The position numbers and the translations under genes are program-made. A DNA stretch of 64,000 nt. It comes from Trichosporon coremiiforme. Its lineage: Eukaryota > Basidiomycota > Tremellomycetes > Trichosporonales > Trichosporonaceae. Below are positions 35,801 to 46,540 of this stretch, piece after piece. Each line of letters opens with the position of its first letter. The stretch's first letter is position 1. The stretch lies in assembly GCA_039545355.1 (NCBI GenBank), contig BCJJ01000008.1, positions 1-64,000 of the forward strand. Reading direction: 5' to 3'. The notes beneath the pieces were generated by a model. That model searched no databases. It saw nothing but the letters and a program-made list of their open reading frames with translations, and was not told where the DNA came from.

Positions 35801-38066
35801 AGGCACCAGCACGACCTCGTTCGCGTTGATGTACGTGTTGATCGCTAAGAATGAGATCTTAAACAAACGGAGGTTCAGCTGAGCCTTCTTGGGCGAATAG
35901 CTGCCGATCTCATCGAGGTGACTCATGAGATGCTTGAGCGTGATCGCGACAAGCTGGTGCGAGACGGACTCATGCGTGATGAGAATCTGCAGGACAGAGA
36001 ACACATGGGGGTTCGTGAGAGCGTGCTCGACGAAGAAGTCCATATGCGTCGACCAGACCTCCCGGAAAGAGTGCGGGTCGAACAGCAGAAGGATCTGCGA
36101 CAGGAGCTCGATTGCCTCCTTCGGTTCCCGAGGATCCCGGTTGTTGTCGAAGATAGCGATGCAGCGAATGGCGTTCTCAAAGAATCGCGACAGCAGCTCC
36201 CCATCCGGAGGAGGAACCGGGTTCTCGCCTTGCCGCGTGTATGACAAGAGCGTGCGGAAGGTGTGCAGCAGCGTCTTGAACAAATACCGTGCCTCACGAC
36301 AGAAGGTCTCAAGGGACTCATTCGCGTAAGCCACCTGGTGCACGGGCATGGCCTGCTCGATTTCCCGCCATCCGTGTGCCATGCGGTCGGCATTGGCATC
36401 CGTCGTCTCGTCCGTCATCGTGACATCCTCGCCGCTGGTGATAGCGGGAGTTTCATCTTTGGCCTTGCCCTTGCCCTTGTCGCGAGTCGAGAGAGCCTTC
36501 AGCTTGTCGTATGCCTCAGTCATGGCCGAGAGCTTCTCCAGGGACGATATGAACATGGACTTCATGAGTCGCGCGGACTGTTCAGCATCACCCTTGCTCG
36601 CGATAGAGTCGACAATCGTGTTGAGCAGCTTGGCGCACATGGTCTGAATCGAGCTTGAGAACGTCGCGTCGTTGAGGTTGCACGAGAAGACGTAGACGAC
36701 ACGGTTCAGCTGGGCGATCGGGAGCTCGTTGCGGACGTGGTGAATCAGATCGGCGACGACGGAGGACGCGAGCGGGCGGAGCGCCTCGCGACTTGAAACT
36801 CCCGTTCCAACAAGCACGCGCTCCTCCAGCAGCGTGTCGATGTAAGGGATGAACGAGGATCGCGAGTCGGCAGTCAGGATGTGGCGGGTGGCCACGAGCA
36901 GTTCCTTGCGCGTGCTGACGTCCTCTGGTGGGCAGTCGCGCAGCAACCGGATGCACGCTTCCGGGAAGACCTCGAGGTAGTCCTTGACGTTCGCCTGCGA
37001 GCTGCCACGGAGTACATAGGCAAGGAAGGCCATCGTCTTGACCTGCGTCTTGATGAGCTCGGTGTACATGTCGCGGTTCGTGATACCAGGTGCCACTCCG
37101 ACGAAGATCTCGCCTCGCTCCTTCGCCTCGACGTGCGCAACACGTTGAGGTTCCGGCTGGATTTTGATGCTCTCCATAACAAGGGGCGAGAGGTCGAGCA
37201 TCGCCGGGCCCATGACCGACTTGTAGGTCTGGAAGATGAGGACAACAGCGATAGGGCATTCAGTGAGAACCTTTGGCGAGTGCAGCGCGTGCGAGAGATG
37301 GGTGTGCGATGAGGAGGAAGGGGCGGATGGCGTCGGGGTGCCGTCGTTGCTGACCTGTCCATGTTAGCTATGCATCAACGCCGAAGCTTACAGGTTTGCC
37401 GCCACCAGTCGTGCCAAACTCCTTCTCCACTACTCCCTTCAGGTTGGCGTACATCTGCTTGACGAGCTCGAGGAACGGCTCGACAAACGGCTCAGCCTGA
37501 TCCTTGTGTGATCGGAACCCGTCGATCATGATCTTGATGCACAGAAGCGCATTGTCCTCGTTTTCCACCTTGAGGAGCTTGATCATGAGCTCGAGAACCT
37601 TGGCCTCGTACTGTCGGAAGGGCTCGGAATGCGGCAGTCGTTGCAGGTACGCGAGAAGGGTGTGACGGAAGCGCTGTTCTGAGTTATCCTTGACGAAGAC
37701 GATGTTCTTCTCTTCCCCGAGGATCTGGACAAGCGCGGGAATGAACACGGCAAGGTACTTGTCGTAGAAGGTGTACTCTCTGTTTGACTCTGCTGAGTCA
37801 CGAAGCTCGGACGCGATCTCGATGCGGCGCCTTAACGGCGTGGCTGGGTCGGTGAGCTGGGCCGCGAGCGCCTCGCATTCGGCGACGGTCATCGGTCCTG
37901 TCGTCGTGACGGAGGTCGTGACAGCGGTCGGAGCATGGCCGGCAGGTGCTGATGAGGACGGTGTCGGCGTCTCTGCTGCCGGCGTGCCGCCCGGCGCGGT
38001 CGCGGTCGAAGCCTTGCGGGGCCTGCCGGCGGGCCGGTTGGCGGCCGGAGGTGCCGGCGCTGACAT
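26894..38066 (-). CDS. TRA1: TRA1, PIKK-family pseudokinase of SAGA and NuA4
   Basis: TRA1 is the activator-binding scaffold of the SAGA and NuA4 acetyltransferase complexes in the nucleus. Minus-strand exons: 38066-37392 and 37354-26894; 3711 aa, close to the ~3740 aa of yeast Tra1. The start is ATG at 38066 (MSAPAPPAANRP); the in-frame triplet upstream is GTG. The body is HEAT-repeat helix pairs, followed by the FAT region (for example ETAWMINRFGEVARRHGL), the kinase-like region (ARFHPRVELCRGFGFCFRRI, TPYTFNVQMPAARHCRREER), and the FATC end TLLAAMSETFMAWF. The HRD and DFG catalytic motifs are absent, as known for TRRAP/Tra1. The 10.46-kb second exon is unbroken. It shares a divergent 604-bp promoter with EMC2. 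Confidence 0.97.
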
Positions 38067-38670
38067 GATGTGTGGTGACACCCGCTGGGCGCTAGGTGGT
38101 CACCAGGGCTCGACGAGTCGGTCTAACGTCGAGAGGGGGTCGGTATCGCTGTGAAGAATGTGGGACGCGAGACAAAGAGTCGAAAAGAGACTGTGGATTG
38201 GATGAGGAGATGAGGTCGGTGGTGGATGTGGGGGTATCAGGATGTGTTTCAACACTCGAACGGGGGCTCAACATGGCGAGAAACAGGTCCACTCGAGAAA
38301 TCAGAGCCCTGTCTGGCACCTTGAAACGCCGAGCCACGTGCGTTTGCTTCCGCGACCTCCTTCATCAATCACACCACTGGTGCACGGCGAGCACTAGATT
38401 ACTGGAAGCGCTCTGTGACTTGGATGTCATGCACACGCTCTTCGAAGAATCATGCACATGCATATGAGATAGCTGGAGACTCTCGTGAAGATAACATGGT
38501 CGGCAACACCGACGCCCCTCAGGGCAGGGTCGCATGGTTTTCATGCAGACGACACATGTCGCTGCCCTGATGATCACGTGACCGAGCACCGACAGTCGCG
38601 CGTCATCTGGCGACGACCACCGTCCTTTCGATGTCTGGTGGACACGGCTGCGTCCTCAACTCCCACGATC
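38067..38670. promoter_or_regulatory. Divergent promoter of TRA1 and EMC2
   Basis: 604 bp between two start codons. It contains CACGTG at 38575-38580 about 90 bp before the EMC2 start and another CACGTG near 38336. No TATA box is obvious. Confidence 0.5.
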
Positions 38671-39685
38671 ATGTCCCAAGCCGACGTCGACCAGCTCGCC
38701 CGTTGGCGAACACTCGGAGCTAGGCGCTCTGCCGAGGTTCTCGACCTTGCTCCCCGAGTCTTGGCGTCCGGCCGCTTGTCAGATTCCGGTGAGCTAGGCA
38801 GTTCCGCCATTTAAGCTAACTTGCAGACCAGTGGGCTGTCCGCGAACAGCTTGCCGTGGCGGCGATTGACATGGGCCAGATCAGAGTTGCTACTGTGAGC
38901 TTTGAAGGTTGTTGTCACCAGCTGACGTTGGCAGGAGCAGATCCGCCTCCTTGAGGCCAAATTCCGCAAGTCTCCGCGAGTTGACATCCTCCTCGGTCTC
39001 AGGTTGGAGGCGCACGGCGAGGTGGAGAAGGCGCGCAAGATCTACGAGGGACTGTTGAAGGATGATCAGTGCAATGTCGTGAGTACATTTCGTTCCCTCA
39101 AAGGCTGGAGTTGCCGCACCTCGAGCCGACTGCAGCTCGTCCCCTGCCTAGCTCAGCTGACACGACCAGTCCGCTCACCGCCGCCTCATCGCGATCTCGT
39201 CGAACCCTATTCCTCCCCTCGTGAAGTACCTCGACACTTTCCACACGGACCCGGAGGGTTGGTCGCTCCTGGCCGACCTGTACGCGGACGACGGCGCGTA
39301 TGCGCAGAGCATGACTGCTCTCGGCCAGCTGATGCTGCTGCAGACGTGGGACGCGCAGGCCGTCGAACGTGCCGGCGAGACGGCATACACCTCTGGCGAC
39401 CTGCAGCTGGCGCTGAAGTACTTCCTGCGCGCGATCGAGATGGCGACGGCGCCGGAGGGCAACACGGCCCCGCAGAACACGCGTGCGTGGTGGGGTGTCA
39501 AGCTCTGCGCTGAGCGTCTCCTCGCCAATCCGCGGATCGAGACGAGCGTTCCCGACAAGGACGTCACCAAGCCGGAAACGCTGAAGAAGCTGGACGCGCT
39601 GGCTGCGCAGATGATCCTCAAGCCCGAGGGAAGGAGCCTCAGGCTCAGGAGGCAGGCGCTCGGCGAGGCGCAGATTGCGAAGTAG
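38671..39685 (+). CDS. EMC2: ER membrane complex subunit 2 (TPR protein)
   Basis: EMC2 is a cytosolic scaffold subunit of the ER membrane complex, which inserts tail-anchored and multipass proteins. Exons: 38671-38788, 38827-38894, 38935-39078, 39170-39685; 281 aa, the usual size. The helical TPR repeats show as RVDILLGLRLEAHGEVEKA, RRLIAISSNPIPPLVKYLD, DPEGWSLLADLYADDGAYA and GDLQLALKYFLRAIEMA. The segment around RRLIAI and the W-x-LA-LY motif are characteristic of this family. All introns carry CTAAC or CTGAC. The 3' end faces AFG1 at 105 bp. Confidence 0.88.
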
Positions 39686-39790
39686 GCGAGTGATGGCGAG
39701 CTGCGTCACGCAGCGAGGAGCAGTAGTAAGATGATAGATTTGTAACAGTTCTCATAATGCACTTCTAGGTTTCTAAGATGACTATACAAC

Positions 39791-41967
39791 TCACTCGCTC
39801 TTCTTCTCGTTGTCGGTATCGTACACACTCGCCCCCTTGCCCCAGTCACCGGCTTTGGAGCCCCATCGGTCCTCGACGCCCCACGCGTGGACCTCATTGA
39901 TACGCGGTGCTCCCTCTCTCGGACTAGGAGGGATGGGCTCCTCCTGCATTCCGGGAGCTTTGGCGCCGCTTTCGGCAGCCATAGAGTCAAGCACGTCGTT
40001 GTGCATACGGCTGCGGGCAATGGGACCCATACCCTTTCCGCCGTAGGAGCGCTGCATGGGATCGGCAAAGAAACCCCTCCTCGGTTCACGGACGGCGGCA
40101 GCAGTCTCGGCACCGAATGCCTCCCATGCCCTCTCGTCAAGAGGCAACCACACCTCCTTCTGATAAGCGTCGGAGCGGCTCATTTCGACAAGTCGACTGA
40201 CAGCGCGCTTGTAAGCGAACCGCTCGTCTTCACCCGTGAAGATGTTTGAGACTGAGAAGGCCGTGCCGCGGTCCGACATCTGGTCCCGCTCCTGCTCTGC
40301 ACGGGTTCGCGGGTTGTAAATGCTCACGTTCGCCAATGGTTGAGCGTCAAGCGCCTCCGAAAGCGACTCGGCCGCGATCGGGTCGAACATGTCGGGGTCG
40401 AGAGAGGGGTCCACTGCGTCGGGGAAGAAGAGGTGCTCTGGCTCCGCGGCGGCACGGATCACGACCTTGCACCGCGCCTCGTACAGTGCATCGATGAGGG
40501 AGATGAGCCGTCGCGCCTCATTCTTGCTCTTCAGGAGTAGGACGGGCACCTGGTCCAGATAGAAGGTGCGGAAGGTGGAAGACAGCGTGATGTAGTCCGC
40601 TGGTCCCAGCGGCGTCTCGCACAGCTCTCCAAAGGTGAACTTGCACGCGCTGCCCTTTGCGGCGGGGATCTCAACACGGCGGCCGTACACGCCGAGGGTA
40701 TGCGGCTCTCCTTCTCCTTCCCCCTCCTTGGTCCACCACTCGTCAAACCGCTGATCGTCGAGGCCGAGCCACCTCTCCTCTCCGCCGCCAGCTTGGCGCC
40801 AGTCCCTTCCGCCGTCGAGCTCCACGAGTTCACTTCTAGCCCGAAGTCCGTCAAGGAATCCCGCCATGCGCTCCCTCTGCACGCCGTTCATGTACAGGTC
40901 CTCGGGAAGCCTGTTCGAGCAGAAGAGGATCACGCCTCCGAGACGCCAGTACCACCCGAGCACATCTTTCAACAGAGTGGCTGAGGATGCGTCGACCAGC
41001 TGCAGCTCGTCGAAGTAGAGGATGTGGTAGTCCAAGATCATCTCTTTCGCGATGCGAAACGGAATCGTGTCTCTAGGGTCGTCGAGCTGGGGATACTGGT
41101 CCGAGAGGTCGACATCTGCCCCTTCCTTCCATCGCCCCGAGGCGAAGACGGCGCGCCACCCCTTCGCACCCGCTTTGTTCATGTTCGACTCGTGCCGCCC
41201 CACAGGGGCTGAGTTCTTGTACGCCTCGATCTCGGCGAAGACCCGCTGATACAACCACAACGTGAAGGCGTGGTAGTGGTGTCTTTTCTTGTATGGTGTT
41301 GGGATAGCGTCAAACGCGAGCGAGAGCAGCAGGGACTTGCCCGTTCCCGGCGGTCCGGTCAGCATGATACCCTGCCGTCAGTTAGAGACCAGGAACATTC
41401 AACTCACCTTCGGGGTGGTCAGGGCGGCAATCTCTTCCTCGCCTGTCATGACACGCACGAGCGCGCGCTCCTTTTCCGTTGCGCCAAACTCGGCGTGGTC
41501 ACCACGACCATGCCACCAGGTCCGCTTCGGACGACGTGGAGGTGTTGGTCCAAGTTTGGCAAGTAGCTCCATCGGTGGCTCATACTCCTCCAGATCCTTG
41601 ATCAAATGTCGCAGCTGAAGTCAGCAGGGCGCCTTTCCCGGATTTGGACCCACCCGCGACTGACCTTCATGACCACCCGGACCTGCTCGTCGTCCCACTT
41701 GAGTCGTCCAGAGCCGACGAGCTCCCGGTAGGATTCGAGCAAATCGACCCTCTGCTCTCCATCTCCTTCCCCCTCTGTTGTCGCTGTCGGCCCTTCGGCA
41801 TTCTGTGCAGCGGGCGCCGAGGGCCCCGCCTCTGTCGACATGAGACATCGTGGTGTGCGAGGGGCGAATGGCGCAGCTGCCCTCGTGCCACCTGCTCGCT
41901 TCAAAAACAGGCTTGACACCGGCCGGGTCGATCGAGCATAAAGCAGAGGGCGGGCTCGTCGTATCAT
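39791..41967 (-). CDS. AFG1: AFG1-like mitochondrial AAA ATPase
   Basis: AFG1/LACE1 helps turn over respiratory-chain subunits in mitochondria. Minus-strand exons: 41967-41665, 41614-41408, 41371-39791; 696 aa, longer than yeast Afg1 (~509), mostly from linkers and the C terminus. The N terminus MIRRARPLLYARSTRPVSS is a typical arginine-rich presequence. An in-frame ATG at 42027 would add 20 residues. Motifs: Walker A GPPGTGKS at 176-183, the AFG1-specific Walker B ILYFDELQLVD near residue 288, and LFCSNRLPEDLYMNG (sensor region). The first donor is the less common GTCAGT. It is divergent from the CaaX protein gene and convergent with EMC2. Confidence 0.92.
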
Positions 41968-42027
41968 GGTCGCAGATCGTGAGGTGGACAGAGGCCGGCG
42001 GCAACAGTCGAGCTTCCCCGACGTCAT

Positions 42028-42529
42028 GAACGCCGTGCGCACCAGGGAGAACGAGCGGAACCAAATTTGGCTTGTGGCACCTCGTTCGGTTGTCCATCAG
42101 CAAGCCAAAAGATCACTGCATCCTGGCGTATGAGGGAGTGTAAAGGATGCAGGTCGCGATGCAAGTGTTGATTAGAGCACCATGCCTCGTTGAGGGAGCG
42201 CTACGGGTGAAAACGCTCGAAGCTGAGAAATCGGGCAGTTAGGTGTGCGCAGTTTCGCGCACACAGATGACGCGTGGGCACCGGTGCCTCTGCCTGTCGC
42301 CTGCCTGAGACGCGCGGTGAGAGCGAGGACGCGCCTTGATGTGCGTTCTTGGGAATCCAATGCTGTCAGGAGTGTATCTTGTGTGTGTCCAGCACTTGCC
42401 TTTCTCGGCGTTAGCAGCGCGAACGAAGTGTATGTCCCAGTCTCATGCGAGAGCAGGGGAACGTACCGCACACGTCGACAACTGTTCTCCCGTTCCTTCT
42501 CTTCTCCATTAGCTGTTCTCACCATCAAC
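42028..42529. other. Divergent intergenic region
   Basis: About 500 bp upstream of AFG1 and of the CaaX protein gene. A possible leader intron for the latter ends near a CCCAG at about 42440, but I cannot fix its donor. No other feature is seen. Confidence 0.4.
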
Positions 42530-43343
42530 ATGAGTGGCATACCCCAGGTTACCATCACCAAGTCCCTCGACGACATGGTGACTGCCGCCCCCGCGCAAGT
42601 CTCTGCTCAGGCTGGTCCTAGCACGGTTGCAACCTCCATCATTTCCCTCCCGAATCCCGAGGTGCTCCAGGTCATCGATTCGGGGTGAGTTCTCCATCAG
42701 AGGATTCTCCGTGCTGACCGCCAGTGAATCCATGAAGTCTGCGACCACCCAGTCTGTGTGCACCCCGCATAGCCTCGGGTTCTTTCCCAGCTGTGCCTCC
42801 GACCCTGCGCACCACGCACGGTGCGACTACTGCCTGGAGTTGGCAAAGAAGCGCGCCGAGGAGATCTTGGGTGCCAACCAGCCGCATGAGATTGACCCTC
42901 TCACCGTTCCCATCAACCCTCAGCGCGCCGCTTGCCCCGACCCGTTTGTCAGGAACGGCCCGCTCACCGCTTCCCAGAAGTACCAGCAGGAGTTCGGCGG
43001 CACACTCCGCATTCCGGCATTCGACTACTTCCAGCCCCTCACCTCCGTCGAGGACGACAAGGCTGGGCCCTCGTCCGCAATCTCTCCCGATCTTGCGGTT
43101 CTCGCCGAGAAGCACCCTAGGGACACCGAACTCATCAACCCCGGTGTCCTTAACGCTTATGAGGCTCTCGGCCGTCCCAAGAAGACTCCCTCTGTCTTCG
43201 ACAGTCACCAGCCCAACAACGTTCCCAACGGTCACGCTACCTCTACCACGGGCAGTGTGTCGACGGAGAAGAGCAACTTCTATTTCCGCGCTCCGGCTGA
43301 GAAGAGCAACTACGACGTACCGCAGTGCTGCGTCATCTGCTAA
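42530..43343 (+). CDS. Unknown protein with C-terminal CaaX prenylation box
   Basis: I do not recognise the family. Exons: 42530-42684 and 42725-43343, with a 40-nt intron ending CTGACCGCCAG; 257 aa. The N terminus is Ser/Thr/Ala-rich. A Cys/His cluster follows the splice site (SVCTPHS, PSCASDPAHHARCDYC). The middle is polar with conserved-looking blocks such as EILGANQPHEIDPLTVPINP and IPAFDYFQPL. It ends DVPQCCVIC: CVIC fits a farnesylation CaaX box, and the Cys just before it could be palmitoylated. A related EKSN motif occurs twice in the last 30 residues (EKSNFYFRAP, EKSNYDVPQ). Membrane anchoring is inferred. It is far longer than fungal lipopeptide pheromone precursors, so a pheromone role is not claimed. 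Confidence 0.6.
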
Positions 43344-44386
43344 GCACCACCGTTCAACAAGGGCCACCATTCATCAAAGTTCGAGTTCCCATGCCACGTA
43401 GCCTGTTGTTCGTTGTCGTTTAGAAGCAGTCGTGGAGAGCGCCTAGTGTGTGCAGTTCCTATTATAGCAGATTAAGATGCATTTCGTAGTTAGTGAGAAG
43501 TCGATTTACGATCATCTTTTCTGTTTTTGTTCATTAGTGGCAAGTGCCTCTGCAGAAGGCTGCTCTCCCCGACAGCAGAACGTACTCCGGGCCAGCTCAG
43601 ATCTCCCACGGGGTCACGACAATAGAGTACCTTGGCAGATTTGGCCTCTACTGGTGGGGCAGTGACGGAAAAGATTGGAAAGGGTTGCCATGGAAGCCTC
43701 GAGGTGCCCCAGAAAGCCCAGCCTGTGTGTGGCGGGACACACAGGATCAGCTGCGCTTCGTCACCTCCGTTCCAGCTGACCGTACTTCCCCTATGAGATC
43801 TCTCCCCTAGTACAGCATTCGCATTCGCGACTCAGACCTAACGATTCAGAGATGATGCACCCAGGAGATCCTCGGGATAGCAGACGTTAATTGCCCGAAA
43901 TAGGTCAACGTCAGCCTCACATTATCCACTGCTGGGTGTTCATTATTGATGATCATCAGAAGGTAATAGCAACGCAGGAAATATTGTGCAGCTCGTGAAT
44001 TACTTCTGAAGGATGCCCCGTTGTGGAGATCTCTCGCACACACAAGGCGGTGGGAAGTGTCACTCCATCGCAGCAATCCTCTGCTGCCCCGCCGCTGCGC
44101 CTCGCGGATCAAGACCGCATTCCCCGCCGACACACAGGCTGCGACCACTCCTTAGCTAGTATGCTCGCACTCCTGCACCTCCGCACATCGCACGACATCC
44201 CTCCGTGCCAGCCGACACGTTCAGCTCCCCGTCCATCAGCTCGTTGTGTGGATCAGCCAGGTTCGTAAGAGTGACCATGTCGATATCCCCCTCCTTCTTT
44301 CTCAACAACCACGAACGAACGAAGATCTCCTGCAAGTGAATAGAAACATCATCAAGCTAACTCCCCAGCTGAAGTCAACTACAATC
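43344..44386. other. Intergenic region with leader of the proline-rich gene
   Basis: About 1 kb. The left part is the 3' UTR of the CaaX gene. The right part contains a probable 5' UTR intron (44265-44368). I see nothing else. Confidence 0.5.
44265..44368 (+). other. Probable 5' UTR intron
   Basis: GTAAGAGT at 44265 and AGCTAACTCCCCAG ending at 44368 form a donor, branch site and acceptor like those in the window's coding introns. The ATG of the proline-rich protein follows 18 nt later. Confidence 0.5.
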
Positions 44387-45769
44387 ATGACTTCCGGGGA
44401 CGGGGACCGCAGTCCCTCGCCTGAATGGAAGTTTTGGCCACCTTACCCCAAGGAAAGCATTCGTCCTGGCTCACCGCCTCCTCCTCCTGGGAGCGCGAGT
44501 CCATGCCCCAAGTGCGACAAGAAGGCCACCGACGAGGATGACGGCTACCCCGACAGATGGAACGGGTACGGCTGGGTCGGTGACCACATTGGCTGTAGCC
44601 CCAAGCCTGCTCCCAGGGAGGAGTCTGAGCTTGAGGACGATCCCGAGGAGCGTGAGGAGGAGAGGAAACAAGGTATCCCCGCCTGGGCTGCCGCCGATGC
44701 TCCTTCGCCGTGGCCAGTTCCCGGGCCTTGGACTCAACCCGTCACGCCCCTCCAGATGCCACACCTGTCTGGCTTCCAAGTCTACATGGCCCAGTCTCCC
44801 CAGCGGGCGACGCCGTCCTTCCCCGCGCAGTACGCTCCGCCCCCGACCCCGACCATGCCTACTGCATACCCGCAGCCTCCTGCCACCTTCCAGCAGACTC
44901 CTGCCGCATACCAGCAGCCTTCCGCCAACCCCGGGCCCGAGCCGCATCAGTGGATGAATGACCCGCGTTTCGCAGGCGTCCTTGCAGCAATGGGCCACCA
45001 GCAGCCTGCGCCCCCTCCTCAGACCATGTCGCCCCCTCCACCCTCTCCGGGCTTCGTCATGGGTCCGCAGGGCTTCATGCTCAGCGCGCCGGTCCCATCC
45101 CCTGGACCGAGCCATCCGCCTCACCTCATGCAGGCTCAAGGCGGCTGCAACAATCCGGCGTGTCACGTCCATTCGCCCTATTTCCAGTCGGTCCAGCAGG
45201 CTCATCCATGGGCGGCGTTCGGTGCCGGACCGGGTCCCCATGCCTTCATGCCGCACCTCGCCCGTCCCGGCCCTCCGCCTACGGCTCCGACTCCCCCGCC
45301 TCCGTCGCCGCAGCCGTCCCCGCCACGTCGCTCCATCCCCACTCCGCCCTGGGTCAAGGACCCCAACTGGATGTGGCCGAACAGGTACATTCCCTCGCCG
45401 GTGCCCTCGCCGCCTGCACCTCCTACGCCGCCGCCTCCTCCCACTCCCTCGCCGCCGCCCGCTCCACCCACGCAGCCTCACGGACCTCCCGGTGGCCACC
45501 CCGGCCACGACTGGCTCTCGCTACAGCTGCACGACATGTGGAACGCGCTGCCTCCCGGTGGCCGCCCGTCGCGCACCCTCATGGGCGTGATGACGGAGCA
45601 GGGTCGTGTATACCAGCAAGGCGGAGGGGTGCACTACGAGGGTCCTGGCGGACAAGCGGTCCTCGGTAACGGCCTGCAGTGGGCAAGTCGAAGCTGGTGT
45701 GGTTTGACACCTCCCAGTCGACCTCCAAGCGCAAGGGAGTCAATGCGGCCATCTATCGCACCCAGGTGA
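44387..45769 (+). CDS. Proline-rich low-complexity protein, uncertain 3' end
   Basis: Function unknown. One reading frame from ATG 44387 gives 460 aa if it ends at TGA 45767-45769. It opens with SPSPEWKFWPPYPKES, has a short Cys pair (CPKCDKK), an acidic stretch ELEDDPEEREEERK, then long Pro/Gln/Ala/Ser-rich tracts, a second Cys/His site (CNNPACHVH) and a Trp-containing end (WVKDPNWMWPNRY, DWLSLQLHDMWNALPPGG). Composition suggests a disordered scaffold or cell-surface-linked protein, but no signal peptide is seen. Near 45675 the natural codon pattern moves to another frame that runs into the assembly gap, so the true C terminus is probably not the one given. Confidence 0.5.
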   Translation: MTSGDGDRSPSPEWKFWPPYPKESIRPGSPPPPPGSASPCPKCDKKATDEDDGYPDRWNGYGWVGDHIGCSPKPAPREESELEDDPEEREEERKQGIPAWAAADAPSPWPVPGPWTQPVTPLQMPHLSGFQVYMAQSPQRATPSFPAQYAPPPTPTMPTAYPQPPATFQQTPAAYQQPSANPGPEPHQWMNDPRFAGVLAAMGHQQPAPPPQTMSPPPPSPGFVMGPQGFMLSAPVPSPGPSHPPHLMQAQGGCNNPACHVHSPYFQSVQQAHPWAAFGAGPGPHAFMPHLARPGPPPTAPTPPPPSPQPSPPRRSIPTPPWVKDPNWMWPNRYIPSPVPSPPAPPTPPPPPTPSPPPAPPTQPHGPPGGHPGHDWLSLQLHDMWNALPPGGRPSRTLMGVMTEQGRVYQQGGGVHYEGPGGQAVLGNGLQWASRSWCGLTPPSRPPSARESMRPSIAPR

Positions 45770-45849
45770 CTGAGAAGGAGTTGTTTGATTGCTGGAAGCG
45801 TGTCAAGACTCAGTGGCGTGGTTATGGCTTGCCCTGGGTTGTAGAGGAC

Positions 45850-45969
45850 NNNNNNNNNNNNNNNNNNNNNNNNNNNNNNNNNNNNNNNNNNNNNNNNNNN
45901 NNNNNNNNNNNNNNNNNNNNNNNNNNNNNNNNNNNNNNNNNNNNNNNNNNNNNNNNNNNNNNNNNNNNN
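45850..45969. other. Assembly gap, 120 N
   Basis: A run of 120 N bases, the only long gap in the window. The size may be an estimate. Confidence 0.99.
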
Positions 45970-46540
45970 AACATGCATATGCATGAGTTATTCGTGGTTG
46001 CAGCGAGGTCGACAGTTCACGGCCTCGTTTGTGGCACCACTCGTTCGACTTAACCTGTGACCCTAGTTTACCTCACGCCCGCCGCCGCGCCCATTGCCGA
46101 CTGGACGCCGCACGATCTGCCCATGTTCCGTCCGTAGCTGCCTCCACGGTCCTCAGCGATGTGTTGAAGTTCGTGTGCCGATACCCATATACCCAGAAAA
46201 GATATACCCGTATACCTCTCAGCCGAGACAGGTTATACCTCTTCATTTTATACCATCGCCCGAACGCATGGGGCAGTCTGAAACGAGCAAGAGTGGGCGG
46301 GGTTGGGTGAGTGTCTTCCTGGTTAAGTTGCGGCAGGTCTACGGCCCTGTCTCAGTTGGTTCGGTCGCACTAACCATCGCGCAGAACTCTGGTAGCGCCT
46401 TCCACGCATTGTCCCGCACTCGTTCGAACCTGCCGTGAGTCAAGTTCGCGGACCGTAGTCCGGGCCTGCCTCAAACCTCCATCACAGTCAGTCCCAGCCC
46501 AACAAGTCTCTCAAGATTAGTCCAGTTCCATGACAGCAGT
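45970..46540. other. Noncoding region after the gap with ATACCC-type repeats
   Basis: No gene is supported. Between about 46179 and 46253 the motif ATACCC or TATACC recurs about six times at irregular spacing. The rest is unremarkable. Confidence 0.5.

Noticed and set aside
38067..38081. TRA1 start five codons upstream
   Set aside because: The triplet is GTG, not ATG; the first ATG is at 38066.
42028..42042. AFG1 start at 42042
   Set aside because: The triplet is GTG. ATG at 42027 remains possible, but 41967 gives the better presequence.
44471..45508. 345-codon minus-strand frame opposite the proline-rich gene
   Set aside because: Gly/Arg-rich reverse image of proline codons; no start or splice context.
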